Below the pieces are notes generated by a model. The model saw nothing but the letters and a program-made list of their open reading frames with translations, did no database searches and had not been told where the DNA came from. A stretch of 64,000 nt of DNA from Geobacter sp. (GTDB taxonomy: Bacteria > Desulfobacterota > Desulfuromonadia > Geobacterales > Geobacteraceae). Shown one piece after another: positions 6,517 through 14,534 of the stretch (position 1 is its first letter; every line of letters starts with the position of its first letter). A program made the position numbers and the translations under genes. The stretch covers positions 62,001 through 126,000 of the forward strand of contig JACOUQ010000032.1 in NCBI GenBank assembly GCA_016177775.1. Direction: 5' to 3'.

Positions 6517-8788
6517 GAAAGAGGATCGTAAGGAAAAACTGAAAAAGGAGCTGCAGGGGATGGCGCTGGGGGCCGTGGGACTTTTCGTGCTGATCGCCCT
6601 TCTCTCCTACCATGCCGACGACCTCTCCTACAACAGCTACTCCGCCGCAGGCATGGTAAAAAATCTGGGGGGACGCTTCGGCTCGGAGCTGTCCGATCTC
6701 CTCCTGCAACTGTTCGGCATGGCCGCTTTCGTCATTCCCTGCTTTGTGGTCTTCCTTTCCTACAAGCTTCTTCGCTTTAAGGAGCTGAAGTGGCGCGGCT
6801 ACAAGGCCACCGCCTTTGTCCTGTTCCTGGTCTCGCTCTCCGCCCTGTTCGCCTTCAACATGGAGTTCACTCTCTTCATCGGCCAGCGGGTCCCGACCGG
6901 CGGCTTCTTTGGCTACCAGTCCGCCGAATTCCTTAAGTCCTACATCGGCATCCCCGGCGCGCTACTTCTGCTCCTCCCCCTTCTGGCTGCCTCGGTGATG
7001 GTCCTCTCCCGCTTCTCCTTCGTGCTCTTCGCCGGCTGGAGCTGGCAGTCCATGGTCATCCGCTGGGAGCGCGCCAGGGAGCGAAGGGCACTGAACCGTG
7101 AACTTGGGGCCGAGGCGAAGCCGATCAACCCCGACACCATCATCATCAGGCCCCCTGCCCCTGTTCTGGCCAGGCCGGAGCCTGTGCTGAAAAAGGAGCG
7201 GAAAAAGGAGCAGAAAAAGGTCGAGCCAGTGCAGGAGGCGTTCGATTTCGTCAAGGCCGTGGGGAACTACACCACCCCGCCCCTGTCGCTCCTGGATGCC
7301 TCCCAGGTGACGGAGCGCAAGCTCGACAAGGAATCTCTCGCCATGAACGCCCGGCTCCTGGAGAAGAAGCTCAAGGACTTCGGCATCGACGGCGAGGTGG
7401 TGGAGATCTGCCCCGGCCCGGTCATCACCATGTACGAGTTCGCTCCCGGCCCCGGCGTCAAGGTGAGCCGCATCGCCGGGCTCTCGGACGACCTGACCAT
7501 GGCGCTCCAGGCCCTCTCCATCCGCATCGTGGCCCCCATTCCGGGCAAGGGAGTGGTGGGGATCGAGATCCCGAATCGGGAGCGGGAAATGGTTTCACTC
7601 AAGGAGATCTTCAACTGCGAGGATTTCCACCGCGGCAAGATGAAGCTCCCGATGGCTCTGGGAAAGGACATCGCCGGCAACCCGGTGGTGACCGACATGG
7701 CGCGGATGCCCCACCTGCTGGTGGCAGGCGCCACCGGAAGCGGCAAATCGGTTTCCATCAACACCATGATCCTGTCGCTCCTCTACACCTCCACTCCCGA
7801 AGACACGCGGGTCATCATGGTCGACCCGAAGATGCTGGAGCTCTCGGTCTACGAAGGGATACCGCACCTCCTCCTGCCGGTGGTCACCAACCCGAAGAAG
7901 GCGTCCCTTGCTATGAAATGGGCGGTGAAGGAGATGGAGCGGCGCTACCGCCTCATGTCGGACAAGGGGGTGCGCAACATCGACTCCTACAACCGGCTGC
8001 TGGAAAAGGAAGAGAAAGAGGTCGCCGAGCTCGCGGCAAAAGAGACAGTGGTCGTGGACGAGGTGGAAGATCTTGATGCGGTTGAGGAAGCCCAGATCCA
8101 GGCGTTCCTCGCCAAGGACGAGGAGCTGGAGCATGGCCACCTCCCCTACATCGTGGTGATCGTCGACGAGCTGGCCGACCTGATGATGGTGGCAGGCAGG
8201 GAGATCGAGGAGTCCATCGCCCGCCTCGCCCAGATGGCCCGCGCCGCCGGCATCCACCTGATCCTCGCCACCCAGCGGCCGTCGGTGGACGTCATCACCG
8301 GCCTCATCAAGGCGAACTTCCCGGCCCGCATATCATTCCAAGTATCAAGCAAGATCGACTCTCGCACCATCCTCGACTGCAACGGCGCCGAATCGCTCCT
8401 GGGGGCGGGGGACATGCTCTTCCTCCCGCCGGGAACCTCGAAGATGCAGCGCATCCACGGCGCTTTCGTCACCGACTCCGAGGTGCAGCGGGTGGTGGAG
8501 TTCCTCAAGAAACAGGGAAAGCCGGTCTACGACAAGTCGATCATGGAGATGAAAGAGACCGACAGCAAGGGTGGGGACGGCGACGAGGACCTGGCGGACG
8601 AGCGGTACGACGACGCCGTGGCCCTGGTGGCCGAGTCCAAGCAGGCATCCATCTCCATGATCCAGCGCCGCCTGCGCATCGGCTACAACCGCGCGGCCCG
8701 CATCATCGAAAAGATGGAGCAGGAAGGGATCATCGGCCCCTCCGACGGCACCAGCAAGCCGCGTGAGGTGTTCATCAACAAGCTGTAA
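6515..8788 (+). CDS. ftsK: DNA translocase FtsK/SpoIIIE
   Basis: A septal DNA pump that clears chromosomes during division and promotes dimer resolution. At 757 residues it has about four N-terminal membrane helices (15-180), a short charged linker, and an alpha/beta motor with Walker A GATGSGKS near 405-412, Walker B VVIVDELADLMM and RPSVDVITGLIKANFPARI. The C-terminus is a winged-helix gamma domain (SMIQRRLRIGYNRAARIIEK). Residues about 494-543 form a Glu/Val-rich insertion in the motor, before HLPYIVVIVDE, that I do not recall in E. coli or Bacillus FtsK. The start is GTG at 6515, directly after a repeat tract and without a good Shine-Dalgarno sequence. Confidence 0.95.
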   Translation: MKEDRKEKLKKELQGMALGAVGLFVLIALLSYHADDLSYNSYSAAGMVKNLGGRFGSELSDLLLQLFGMAAFVIPCFVVFLSYKLLRFKELKWRGYKATAFVLFLVSLSALFAFNMEFTLFIGQRVPTGGFFGYQSAEFLKSYIGIPGALLLLLPLLAASVMVLSRFSFVLFAGWSWQSMVIRWERARERRALNRELGAEAKPINPDTIIIRPPAPVLARPEPVLKKERKKEQKKVEPVQEAFDFVKAVGNYTTPPLSLLDASQVTERKLDKESLAMNARLLEKKLKDFGIDGEVVEICPGPVITMYEFAPGPGVKVSRIAGLSDDLTMALQALSIRIVAPIPGKGVVGIEIPNREREMVSLKEIFNCEDFHRGKMKLPMALGKDIAGNPVVTDMARMPHLLVAGATGSGKSVSINTMILSLLYTSTPEDTRVIMVDPKMLELSVYEGIPHLLLPVVTNPKKASLAMKWAVKEMERRYRLMSDKGVRNIDSYNRLLEKEEKEVAELAAKETVVVDEVEDLDAVEEAQIQAFLAKDEELEHGHLPYIVVIVDELADLMMVAGREIEESIARLAQMARAAGIHLILATQRPSVDVITGLIKANFPARISFQVSSKIDSRTILDCNGAESLLGAGDMLFLPPGTSKMQRIHGAFVTDSEVQRVVEFLKKQGKPVYDKSIMEMKETDSKGGDGDEDLADERYDDAVALVAESKQASISMIQRRLRIGYNRAARIIEKMEQEGIIGPSDGTSKPREVFINKL

Positions 8789-8812
8789 GTCGTTTAAACA
8801 GTCGTATGACTG

Positions 8813-8872
8813 GTAGGGGCAGACCTGTGTGTCTGCCCTGAAAAGCGGGCGAACACACAGGTTCGCCCCTAC
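8813..8872. repeat. GTAGGGGC...GCCCCTAC palindromic repeat
   Basis: The ends GTAGGGGC and GCCCCTAC are inverted. Inside are two nearly inverted blocks, GGCAGACCTGTGTGTCTGCCC and GGGCGAACACACAGGTTCGCCC. The first block recurs almost exactly at 27744-27802 and 42293-42349. It fills most of the ftsK-gatC gap. Confidence 0.88.
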
Positions 8873-8893
8873 CGCAACATTGGAGAAGCAGGC

Positions 8894-9181
8894 ATGAAAA
8901 TCACCCAAGAGCAGGTCGAACACGTGGCAAAGCTGGCCCGGCTGGCCCTCTCCCAGGAGGAGATCGCCACCTTCACCGGCCAGATGGACGGCATCCTCGC
9001 CTACGTGGAGAAGCTGAACGAGCTTGACACCTCCGGCATTATCCCCACCTCCCACGCCGTGCCGGTGGAGAACGCCTTTCGCGAGGATGAGGTGCGCCCA
9101 TCCATCGGGACGGATAACGCCCTTGCCAATGCGCCCGACAGAGTGGAGGATTTCTTCCGTGTCCCGAAAGTCATCGAATAG
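8894..9181 (+). CDS. gatC: Asp-tRNA(Asn)/Glu-tRNA(Gln) amidotransferase subunit C
   Basis: The small subunit of the GatCAB amidotransferase, which wraps GatA onto GatB and stabilises the complex that converts mischarged Glu-tRNA(Gln) or Asp-tRNA(Asn). At 95 residues it has the typical length and signature: ITQEQVEHVAKLARLALSQE at the start and PTSHAVPVENAFREDEVRPS in the extended middle. GGAGAAGCAGGC precedes the ATG. Its last 23 bases overlap the following small gene. gatA and gatB follow in the same direction. Confidence 0.97.
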   Translation: MKITQEQVEHVAKLARLALSQEEIATFTGQMDGILAYVEKLNELDTSGIIPTSHAVPVENAFREDEVRPSIGTDNALANAPDRVEDFFRVPKVIE

Positions 9182-9503
9182 TTGTCCAGTGGACGATGGG
9201 CTTGAAGAGCTCATCGCCGATATTCGCAAGCGATATTCCCAGTTGACCGACGATCGTTGCCAGCGCCGCCTCTTCCTCAACCGCCTGCGGAACCTTGCCC
9301 GCTTCGGCGCCGAACCGGTGGATTACGAGGCCCCCGAGGGAATCGAATTGCCGAAGGAGTTGGAAATAGGGCTGGCCGTCTGCCATCCGGAGTGCGGCAA
9401 CCAGGCGCTGGTGGTGGTCGAAGGGGGGCCGCAGGGGTGCGACTGTTGCGGCGGGACCATGCTGCCGGTGGAAATTGGGATTTATCGGTTGAAAAGAAAG
9501 TAA
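9159..9503 (+). CDS. 114-residue Zn-ribbon-like protein between gatC and gatA
   Basis: Starts at GTG 9159, ten bases after a GGAGG that lies inside gatC, so its translation is probably coupled to gatC. The protein begins SRKSSNSCPVDDGLEELIAD and has a helical N-terminal half (about 11-45). The C-terminal half has a cysteine pattern CHPECG then CDCCGG, spaced like a zinc ribbon. I do not recognise the family. Position inside the gat cluster suggests only co-expression; there is no direct evidence for a role in tRNA amidation. A later GTG at 9189 is possible but lacks a ribosome-binding site. Confidence 0.8.
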   Translation: MSRKSSNSCPVDDGLEELIADIRKRYSQLTDDRCQRRLFLNRLRNLARFGAEPVDYEAPEGIELPKELEIGLAVCHPECGNQALVVVEGGPQGCDCCGGTMLPVEIGIYRLKRK

Positions 9504-9538
9504 CCATCAACCGATGATTGCAACAATTGCCCCAAAAG

Positions 9539-9644
9539 TCCCCTCTCCCTGAGGGAGAGGGCTAGGGTGAGGGGGAAACAGCAGTTTTAACGAAAAACTG
9601 CCCTCACCCGCCCTTCGGGCACCCTCTCCCAAAGGGAGAGGGGA
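9539..9644. repeat. CCCTCTCCC-type dispersed repeat, inverted pair
   Basis: CCCTCTCCCTGAGGGAGAGGG, CTAGGGTGAGGG, a short AT-rich centre with CAGTTTTAACGAAAAACTG, then CCCTCACCCGCCCTTCGGGC and CCCTCTCCCAAAGGGAGAGGGG. This is the same modular order as 2791-2899. It fills the gap before gatA. Confidence 0.88.
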
Positions 9645-9682
9645 CAGGATAACGTAACAGCAATTTCTTGGAGATTTAACAT

Positions 9683-11140
9683 ATGGATCTTTTCGAACTG
9701 ACCATCCACGAGCTGCACGAGAAGCTGAAGAAGAGGGAAGTCTCCTCCGTCGAGGCGACAAAGGCGACTCTTGCCCGTATCGAGGCGGTGGAGCCGAAGG
9801 TAAACGCCTTCATCACCGTAACGACGGACGAGGCCCTGAAGGCTGCGGAGGAAGCGGACAAGCGGATCGCCAGCGGCAATATCGACATCCTGACCGGCAT
9901 CCCGGTGGCGCTGAAAGACATCTTCCTCACCAAAGGTATCCGCACCACCTGCGCCTCAAAAATCCTGGATAACTTCGTCCCCCCCTACGACGCCACCAGT
10001 TGGCTGAAATTGAAGGAGCGGGGCGCGGTGCTTCTGGGGAAGCTGAACCAGGACGAGTTCGCCATGGGATCATCCTGCGAGTCCAGCGCATTCGGCCCCA
10101 CAAAGAACCCCTGGAACCCTGATTGCATCCCCGGAGGCTCCTCCGGCGGCTCGGCCGCTGCCATCGCGGCCCAGGAGGCCGTAGCCACCCTCGGCACAGA
10201 TACCGGCGGCTCCATCCGCCAGCCCGCCTCCCACTGCGGCTGCGTGGGGCTCAAGCCCACCTACGGCCGGGTATCCCGCTACGGCGTCATCGCCTATGCC
10301 TCGTCCCTGGACCAAGTGGGGCCCATGACCCGGGACGTTACCGACTGCGCCATAATGCTCGGCGCGGTGGCAGGGTACGACCCCCTCGACTCCACCAGCG
10401 TCAACATGCCGGTCCCGGATTACACCAAGGCGCTGATACCGGACGTGAAGGGGCTGAAGATCGGCCTCCCCAAGGAGTACTACATCGAGGGGCTCGACCC
10501 TGACGTGAAAAAGGCGCTGGACCTGGCCATCGAGACCTATCGCGGGCTTGGCGCCGAGTTCGTCGACATCTCCCTCCCCCACACCGACTATGCCGTGGCC
10601 ACCTATTACCTGATCGCCACCGCCGAGGCGAGCTCCAACCTGGCCCGCTACGACGGGGTCCGCTTCGGCCACCGCACCAGCGAGCCGGGGAACCTGATCG
10701 AAACCTACAGCCGGAGCCGTGACGAGGGGTTCGGCGCCGAGGTGAAGCGGCGCATCATGCTCGGCACCTACGCCCTCTCGTCGGGCTATTACGACGCTTA
10801 CTACATCAAGGCCCAGAAGGTCAGAACCCTCATCATGAACGACTTCCTCAAGGCCTTCGAGACCGTGGACGCGATCCTCACCCCGGTGGCCCCCACCCCG
10901 GCCTTCCGGATCGGCGAAAAATCCAGCGACCCGCTCCAGATGTACCTCTCCGACATCTTCACCATCCCGGTGAACATGGCGGGAACCTGCGGCATCTCGG
11001 TTCCGGCCGGCATGAGCGCAAGCGGCCTCCCTATCGGCCTCCAGCTCATTGGCAAGCCCTTCGGCGAAGAGACCATCATCCGCGCGGCCTACGCCTTCGA
11101 GCAGGCCACGGAGTGGCATAAGCGAAAGGCTGCGTTATAG
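9683..11140 (+). CDS. gatA: Asp-tRNA(Asn)/Glu-tRNA(Gln) amidotransferase subunit A
   Basis: The amidase subunit that releases ammonia from glutamine for the GatB active site. At 485 residues it has the Ser-cisSer-Lys triad of the amidase signature family: K78 (VALKDI), S153 in GGSSGGS and nucleophile S177 in GTDTGGSIR. The [19 protein letters not shown] and [13 protein letters not shown] motifs are intact. It sits between gatC and gatB, separated from each by a dispersed repeat rather than by the usual few bases. Confidence 0.98.
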   Translation: MDLFELTIHELHEKLKKREVSSVEATKATLARIEAVEPKVNAFITVTTDEALKAAEEADKRIASGNIDILTGIPVALKDIFLTKGIRTTCASKILDNFVPPYDATSWLKLKERGAVLLGKLNQDEFAMGSSCESSAFGPTKNPWNPDCIPGGSSGGSAAAIAAQEAVATLGTDTGGSIRQPASHCGCVGLKPTYGRVSRYGVIAYASSLDQVGPMTRDVTDCAIMLGAVAGYDPLDSTSVNMPVPDYTKALIPDVKGLKIGLPKEYYIEGLDPDVKKALDLAIETYRGLGAEFVDISLPHTDYAVATYYLIATAEASSNLARYDGVRFGHRTSEPGNLIETYSRSRDEGFGAEVKRRIMLGTYALSSGYYDAYYIKAQKVRTLIMNDFLKAFETVDAILTPVAPTPAFRIGEKSSDPLQMYLSDIFTIPVNMAGTCGISVPAGMSASGLPIGLQLIGKPFGEETIIRAAYAFEQATEWHKRKAAL

Positions 11141-11144
11141 CATT

Positions 11145-11219
11145 GTAGGGGCGAGGCATGCCTCGCCCTCGTTGAGGTCGGCAAACCGGCCAAACGGGCG
11201 AGGCATGCCTCGCCCCTAC
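11145..11219. repeat. GTAGGGGC...GCCCCTAC palindromic repeat
   Basis: Two copies of GGGCGAGGCATGCCTCGCCC, each itself a perfect palindrome, flank a 26-base centre (GTTGAGGTCGGCAAACCGGC plus six bases). The outer ends are GTAGGGGC and GCCCCTAC. It occupies the gatA-gatB gap. Confidence 0.88.
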
Positions 11220-11244
11220 ATATAATTTTTCCCGGAGTTCATCC

Positions 11245-12684
11245 ATGAAATTCCAACCTGTCATAGGACTGGAAGTCCACGTCCAGCTCCTCACCAACAC
11301 GAAAATCTTCTGCGGCTGCTCCACGAAGTTCGGCGCGTCCCCCAACTCCCAGACCTGCCCGGTCTGCCTCGGGATGCCCGGCGCGCTGCCGGTTCTGAAC
11401 CGGAAAGTGGTGGAGTACGCCATCCTCGCCGGGCTCGCCACCAACTGCGCCATCGCGCCGCGAAGCGTCTTCGCCCGCAAGAACTACTTCTACCCGGACC
11501 TCCCCAAGGGTTACCAGATAAGCCAGTTCGAGCTCCCCATCTGCATCGGGGGGCATCTGGATATCGAGGGAGAGTGGGGAACCAAGAGGATCGGCATCAC
11601 CCGCATCCACATGGAAGAGGACGCAGGGAAGCTGGTGCACTCCGACATCCCCGGCATGGGGAGCGGCTCCGGCGTGGACCTGAACCGGGCCTGCACCCCG
11701 CTGCTGGAGGTGGTCTCCGAGCCGGACATCCGCTCCGCCGACGAGGCGGTGGCCTATCTCAAGAAGCTGCACCAGATCGTGGTCTACCTCGGCATCTGCG
11801 ACGGCAACATGGAGGAAGGAAGCTTCCGCTGCGACGCCAACGTCTCGGTCATGCCGGTGGGGGCTGACAAGTTCGGCACCCGCGCGGAGATCAAGAACGT
11901 CAACTCCTTCAAGTTCGTCAAGCAGGCGATCGAGTACGAGATCGAGCGGCAGATAGAGCTGATCGAGGACGGCGGCAAGGTGGTGCAGGAGACCCGCCTG
12001 TTCAACCCGGATAGCGGCGCGACCCGCTCCATGCGCGGCAAGGAGGAGGCCCACGACTACCGTTATTTCCCCGACCCCGACCTGGTGCCGCTGGTGATCA
12101 GCACCGACTGGGTGGAGGAGGTGCAGGGGTCCCTCCCGGAGCTCCCCGAGGCCAAGTTCAAGCGATACCAGGAAGAGCTGGGACTTCCGGCCTATGACGC
12201 CGAGGTCTTGACCGCGGACCGCCAGCTGGCCGAGTATTTCGAGGCGTGCGTGACTGCCGGCAGCCCCGCCAAGGCAGCGGCCAACTGGGTGATGGGGGAG
12301 ATCACGCGCAAGCTGAACGAGGAAGGGAAGGCAATCGCAGCCTGCCCGGTGACGCCGCAGCTTCTGACCGCCCTTCTGGCCTTGATCGAAAAGGGGACCA
12401 TCTCCGGCAAGATCGCCAAGACCGTGTTCGACGAGATGTGGGCAACCGGCAAGGAGCCGGCCGCCATTGTCGAGGAGAAAGGGCTGGTGCAGGTTTCCGA
12501 CACCGGCGAGATAGAAAAGATTATCGACGAGATCATGGCCGCCAACATGGGGCAGGTGGAGGAGTTCCGCGGCGGCAAGGAGAAGGTCTTCGGCTTCTTT
12601 GTGGGACAGGTGATGCGGGCCAGCAAGGGGAAGGCGAACCCGGCGGTGGTGAATGAAATGCTGCTGAAGAAGCTGAAAGGGTGA
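11245..12684 (+). CDS. gatB: Asp-tRNA(Asn)/Glu-tRNA(Gln) amidotransferase subunit B
   Basis: The kinase/transamidase subunit that activates the mischarged aminoacyl-tRNA with ATP and amidates it. At 479 residues it begins with the family signature [20 protein letters not shown]. It carries the zinc-type cysteines of bacterial GatB (CGCSTKFG and CPVCLGMPG), the [18 protein letters not shown] and [10 protein letters not shown] motifs, and the C-terminal YqeY-like tRNA-binding region. A strong bidirectional terminator follows at 12779-12817. Confidence 0.98.
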   Translation: MKFQPVIGLEVHVQLLTNTKIFCGCSTKFGASPNSQTCPVCLGMPGALPVLNRKVVEYAILAGLATNCAIAPRSVFARKNYFYPDLPKGYQISQFELPICIGGHLDIEGEWGTKRIGITRIHMEEDAGKLVHSDIPGMGSGSGVDLNRACTPLLEVVSEPDIRSADEAVAYLKKLHQIVVYLGICDGNMEEGSFRCDANVSVMPVGADKFGTRAEIKNVNSFKFVKQAIEYEIERQIELIEDGGKVVQETRLFNPDSGATRSMRGKEEAHDYRYFPDPDLVPLVISTDWVEEVQGSLPELPEAKFKRYQEELGLPAYDAEVLTADRQLAEYFEACVTAGSPAKAAANWVMGEITRKLNEEGKAIAACPVTPQLLTALLALIEKGTISGKIAKTVFDEMWATGKEPAAIVEEKGLVQVSDTGEIEKIIDEIMAANMGQVEEFRGGKEKVFGFFVGQVMRASKGKANPAVVNEMLLKKLKG

Positions 12685-12707
12685 ATCGGACACGGTTCGA
12701 ATGAAAA

Positions 12708-12734
12708 GGGCCTGTAAATAGTTTTGTGTAAATG
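12708..12734. mobile_element. possible solo end of an IS256-type element
   Basis: GGGCCTGTAAATAGTTTTGTGTAAATG resembles the terminal repeats of IS256-family elements, which typically carry a TTTTGTGTAAA-like end. No transposase and no matching opposite end were found in the window, so at most this is a relic. Recognition is from memory of the family only. Confidence 0.3.
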
Positions 12735-12778
12735 TTTTTTTGGGCACAGGATCAGACACCTTCATTCCCCTCCCGGGC

Positions 12779-12817
12779 AAAAATAAGACCGGGCCTTTAC
12801 GGCCCGGTCTTATTTTT
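12779..12817. terminator. bidirectional intrinsic terminator, gatB / secreted-protein gene
   Basis: A perfect 17-bp stem (AAAAATAAGACCGGGCC against GGCCCGGTCTTATTTTT) with a 5-base loop. T runs on both strands suit the convergent genes on either side. Confidence 0.93.
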
Positions 12818-12837
12818 GCCGTTATTAAAAACTGTGC

Positions 12838-14355
12838 TTATTTCACGGTACCGCGATCATGGGGTGCCTGGATAGCAACAGTGGCCTTTCCTGTATTACC
12901 ATATTCATCAGTGGCAGTGATCAAAATCGTGTACACTTTTCCAGCCCCCTTCCCTGCCCTTTCGGCTCTTAGTTGGAAAGAGATTACCCCAGTACTCTGG
13001 ACTATTGAAGGCCCGATAATATCAGGAATAGTGGAACCGTCCCCATCGGCATCAGGTGGCTCGCTGCTTGAGGCAGAGGCCTGAAGAAGGATAGTGCCAC
13101 CACTATTGTCCTTAGCATTGACTGCAATTACCACATCGATCAACTCGTGGTTTGGCGGCCAGAGTATTCCAGCAGAAGCTATAGGCCTCAATGTCGGTGC
13201 AATAGTATCGATTACTGTGACCATTGCTTTTCCTAAAGCTGGTGGATTCAACGCGTCGGATATTTCGAGCGTAATTTCATGGTCGCCAAGGGAAAGCCCA
13301 GAAAGGTGTACTGCCGGTATGGTGACAGGAAGACCCCCTTTAACTGCGGCAGCTGCCCCAGAATCAAGTACGATATCTCCCTCAAGCCAGCGATAGCTCA
13401 GCATGTCCCCATCAAAATCAGCGGCTGTTGCTGAGAGGGAAAGAGGTGTTCCTATCTCGATTGTGGCTCCGCTGGTTACGGCTGCGACAGGTGCCGAGTT
13501 GGCGATAGTGAGAACAAATGTTGCCGTGCTCACCGCCTTTCCGTCACTGACTTCCAGCGTAAGAATGTGGGTGCCAATGGCGAGCTGCGCGATGTCAGAA
13601 AGGAAGAGCTTCGCTTCGCCGTTGGGGCCAACTGCGGTGGCGCCCGACAGTTCATTCACTCCTTCGAGCCACCGGAAGGTCAGGGCATCACCATCAGCGT
13701 CATGCGCCATCCCTTCAAGAACTGTTGCAGAAACTTGATTGCTGGAAAGGAACACATTCGGCCCAGCGTTTACAGTCGGGGGTTTATTTGCCAGTTGGCC
13801 GAAGGCCTGAATCTCTGAAACGGACAGTCCGGTGAGGTCGGAGCTGGTGTAATCACCGTTGAGCAATAGGGCGTCGGTCACCACCGGCTGAAGAAGAAGG
13901 TAGCGCTGGGAGTTATCGTATGGGTTCGGCCTTGTCTGGATTCCCCACAAGTTGACTCCGCCGTATACGTCATAGTTGGGAATGTTCCAGGCGAGCTTCC
14001 ACTCTCTCGTGGTGGGATCGCGGTAGTAAAGCTTGTAGGCATCGTTGTCGTCCGCCTGTACGACAAAGCTTTCGATTGAGTAAACAGCGCCCAGGCTAAT
14101 CTCGATCGAGCGCTCGACCCTGTCCCTTGCATCCCACCATACTGTTCCATAGTCCCACTGATTGGACTGCGGCAGGAAAATGCCGTCGACCAGCGTCTGC
14201 GGGTTTGCTTTAAAGGGATCTCCCCATCCGCCGGCAAAGAATGACCCGTTCAGCTTGACTTCCTTATCCAAGGCAACATTCGTGGTTTCCGCACGCGCCG
14301 TCACTGCGACCAGGGCAAAGAGAAGAGCTAGTGCTGCCATCTTTAAGCATCCCAT
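12838..14355 (-). CDS. secreted protein with discoidin-like and PKD/Ig-like domains
   Basis: A 505-residue exported protein. A signal peptide (1-22, ending VTARA) precedes a discoidin-like (F5/8 type C) beta-sandwich at about 26-185 (NVALDKEVKLNG, IEISLGAVYSIESFVVQADD, SVSEIQAFG). Two PKD/Ig-like repeats follow (about 190-288 and 292-385), each with a DADGDALTFRWLEG-type strand pair. A C-terminal domain has the LWPPNHELIDVVIAVNA motif found in bacterial surface and extracellular proteins. AGGAGG lies seven bases before the ATG. No sorting signal or enzyme motif is seen. Carbohydrate or surface binding is inferred from the discoidin fold only. Confidence 0.85.
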   Translation of the reverse strand: MGCLKMAALALLFALVAVTARAETTNVALDKEVKLNGSFFAGGWGDPFKANPQTLVDGIFLPQSNQWDYGTVWWDARDRVERSIEISLGAVYSIESFVVQADDNDAYKLYYRDPTTREWKLAWNIPNYDVYGGVNLWGIQTRPNPYDNSQRYLLLQPVVTDALLLNGDYTSSDLTGLSVSEIQAFGQLANKPPTVNAGPNVFLSSNQVSATVLEGMAHDADGDALTFRWLEGVNELSGATAVGPNGEAKLFLSDIAQLAIGTHILTLEVSDGKAVSTATFVLTIANSAPVAAVTSGATIEIGTPLSLSATAADFDGDMLSYRWLEGDIVLDSGAAAAVKGGLPVTIPAVHLSGLSLGDHEITLEISDALNPPALGKAMVTVIDTIAPTLRPIASAGILWPPNHELIDVVIAVNAKDNSGGTILLQASASSSEPPDADGDGSTIPDIIGPSIVQSTGVISFQLRAERAGKGAGKVYTILITATDEYGNTGKATVAIQAPHDRGTVK

Positions 14356-14471
14356 TTTAATCCTCCTTTAGAATTCTCCTAATTCATGTCCCTGTCGGAT
14401 TTTTGATCGGTCGGACACCTTTAAATCCCTCCGACAATCCACAACACATGTATTACAATTAATTATCAGCC

Positions 14472-14505
14472 AAAAGGGGAGGAGCACTGACGGCTCCCCC
14501 CTTTT
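14472..14505. terminator. intrinsic terminator after the 846-residue gene
   Basis: AAAAGGGGAGGAGC pairs with GGCTCCCCCCTTTT around a six-base loop, with one bulged A. It lies between the 846-residue gene, transcribed toward it, and the upstream region of the discoidin gene, so it separates the two transcripts. Confidence 0.7.
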
Positions 14506-14534
14506 ATTGATGCTGTCGCGACTTTGGCGCCGTG

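Noticed and set aside
8813..8872. Palindromic repeats considered as CRISPR units
   Set aside because: Copies are isolated, kilobases apart, with no regular spacers and no cas genes in the window.
11239..12780. Long minus-strand frame covering gatB
   Set aside because: The antisense of a highly conserved gene; the protein is His/Leu/Gly-rich with no domain. A by-product of codon bias.
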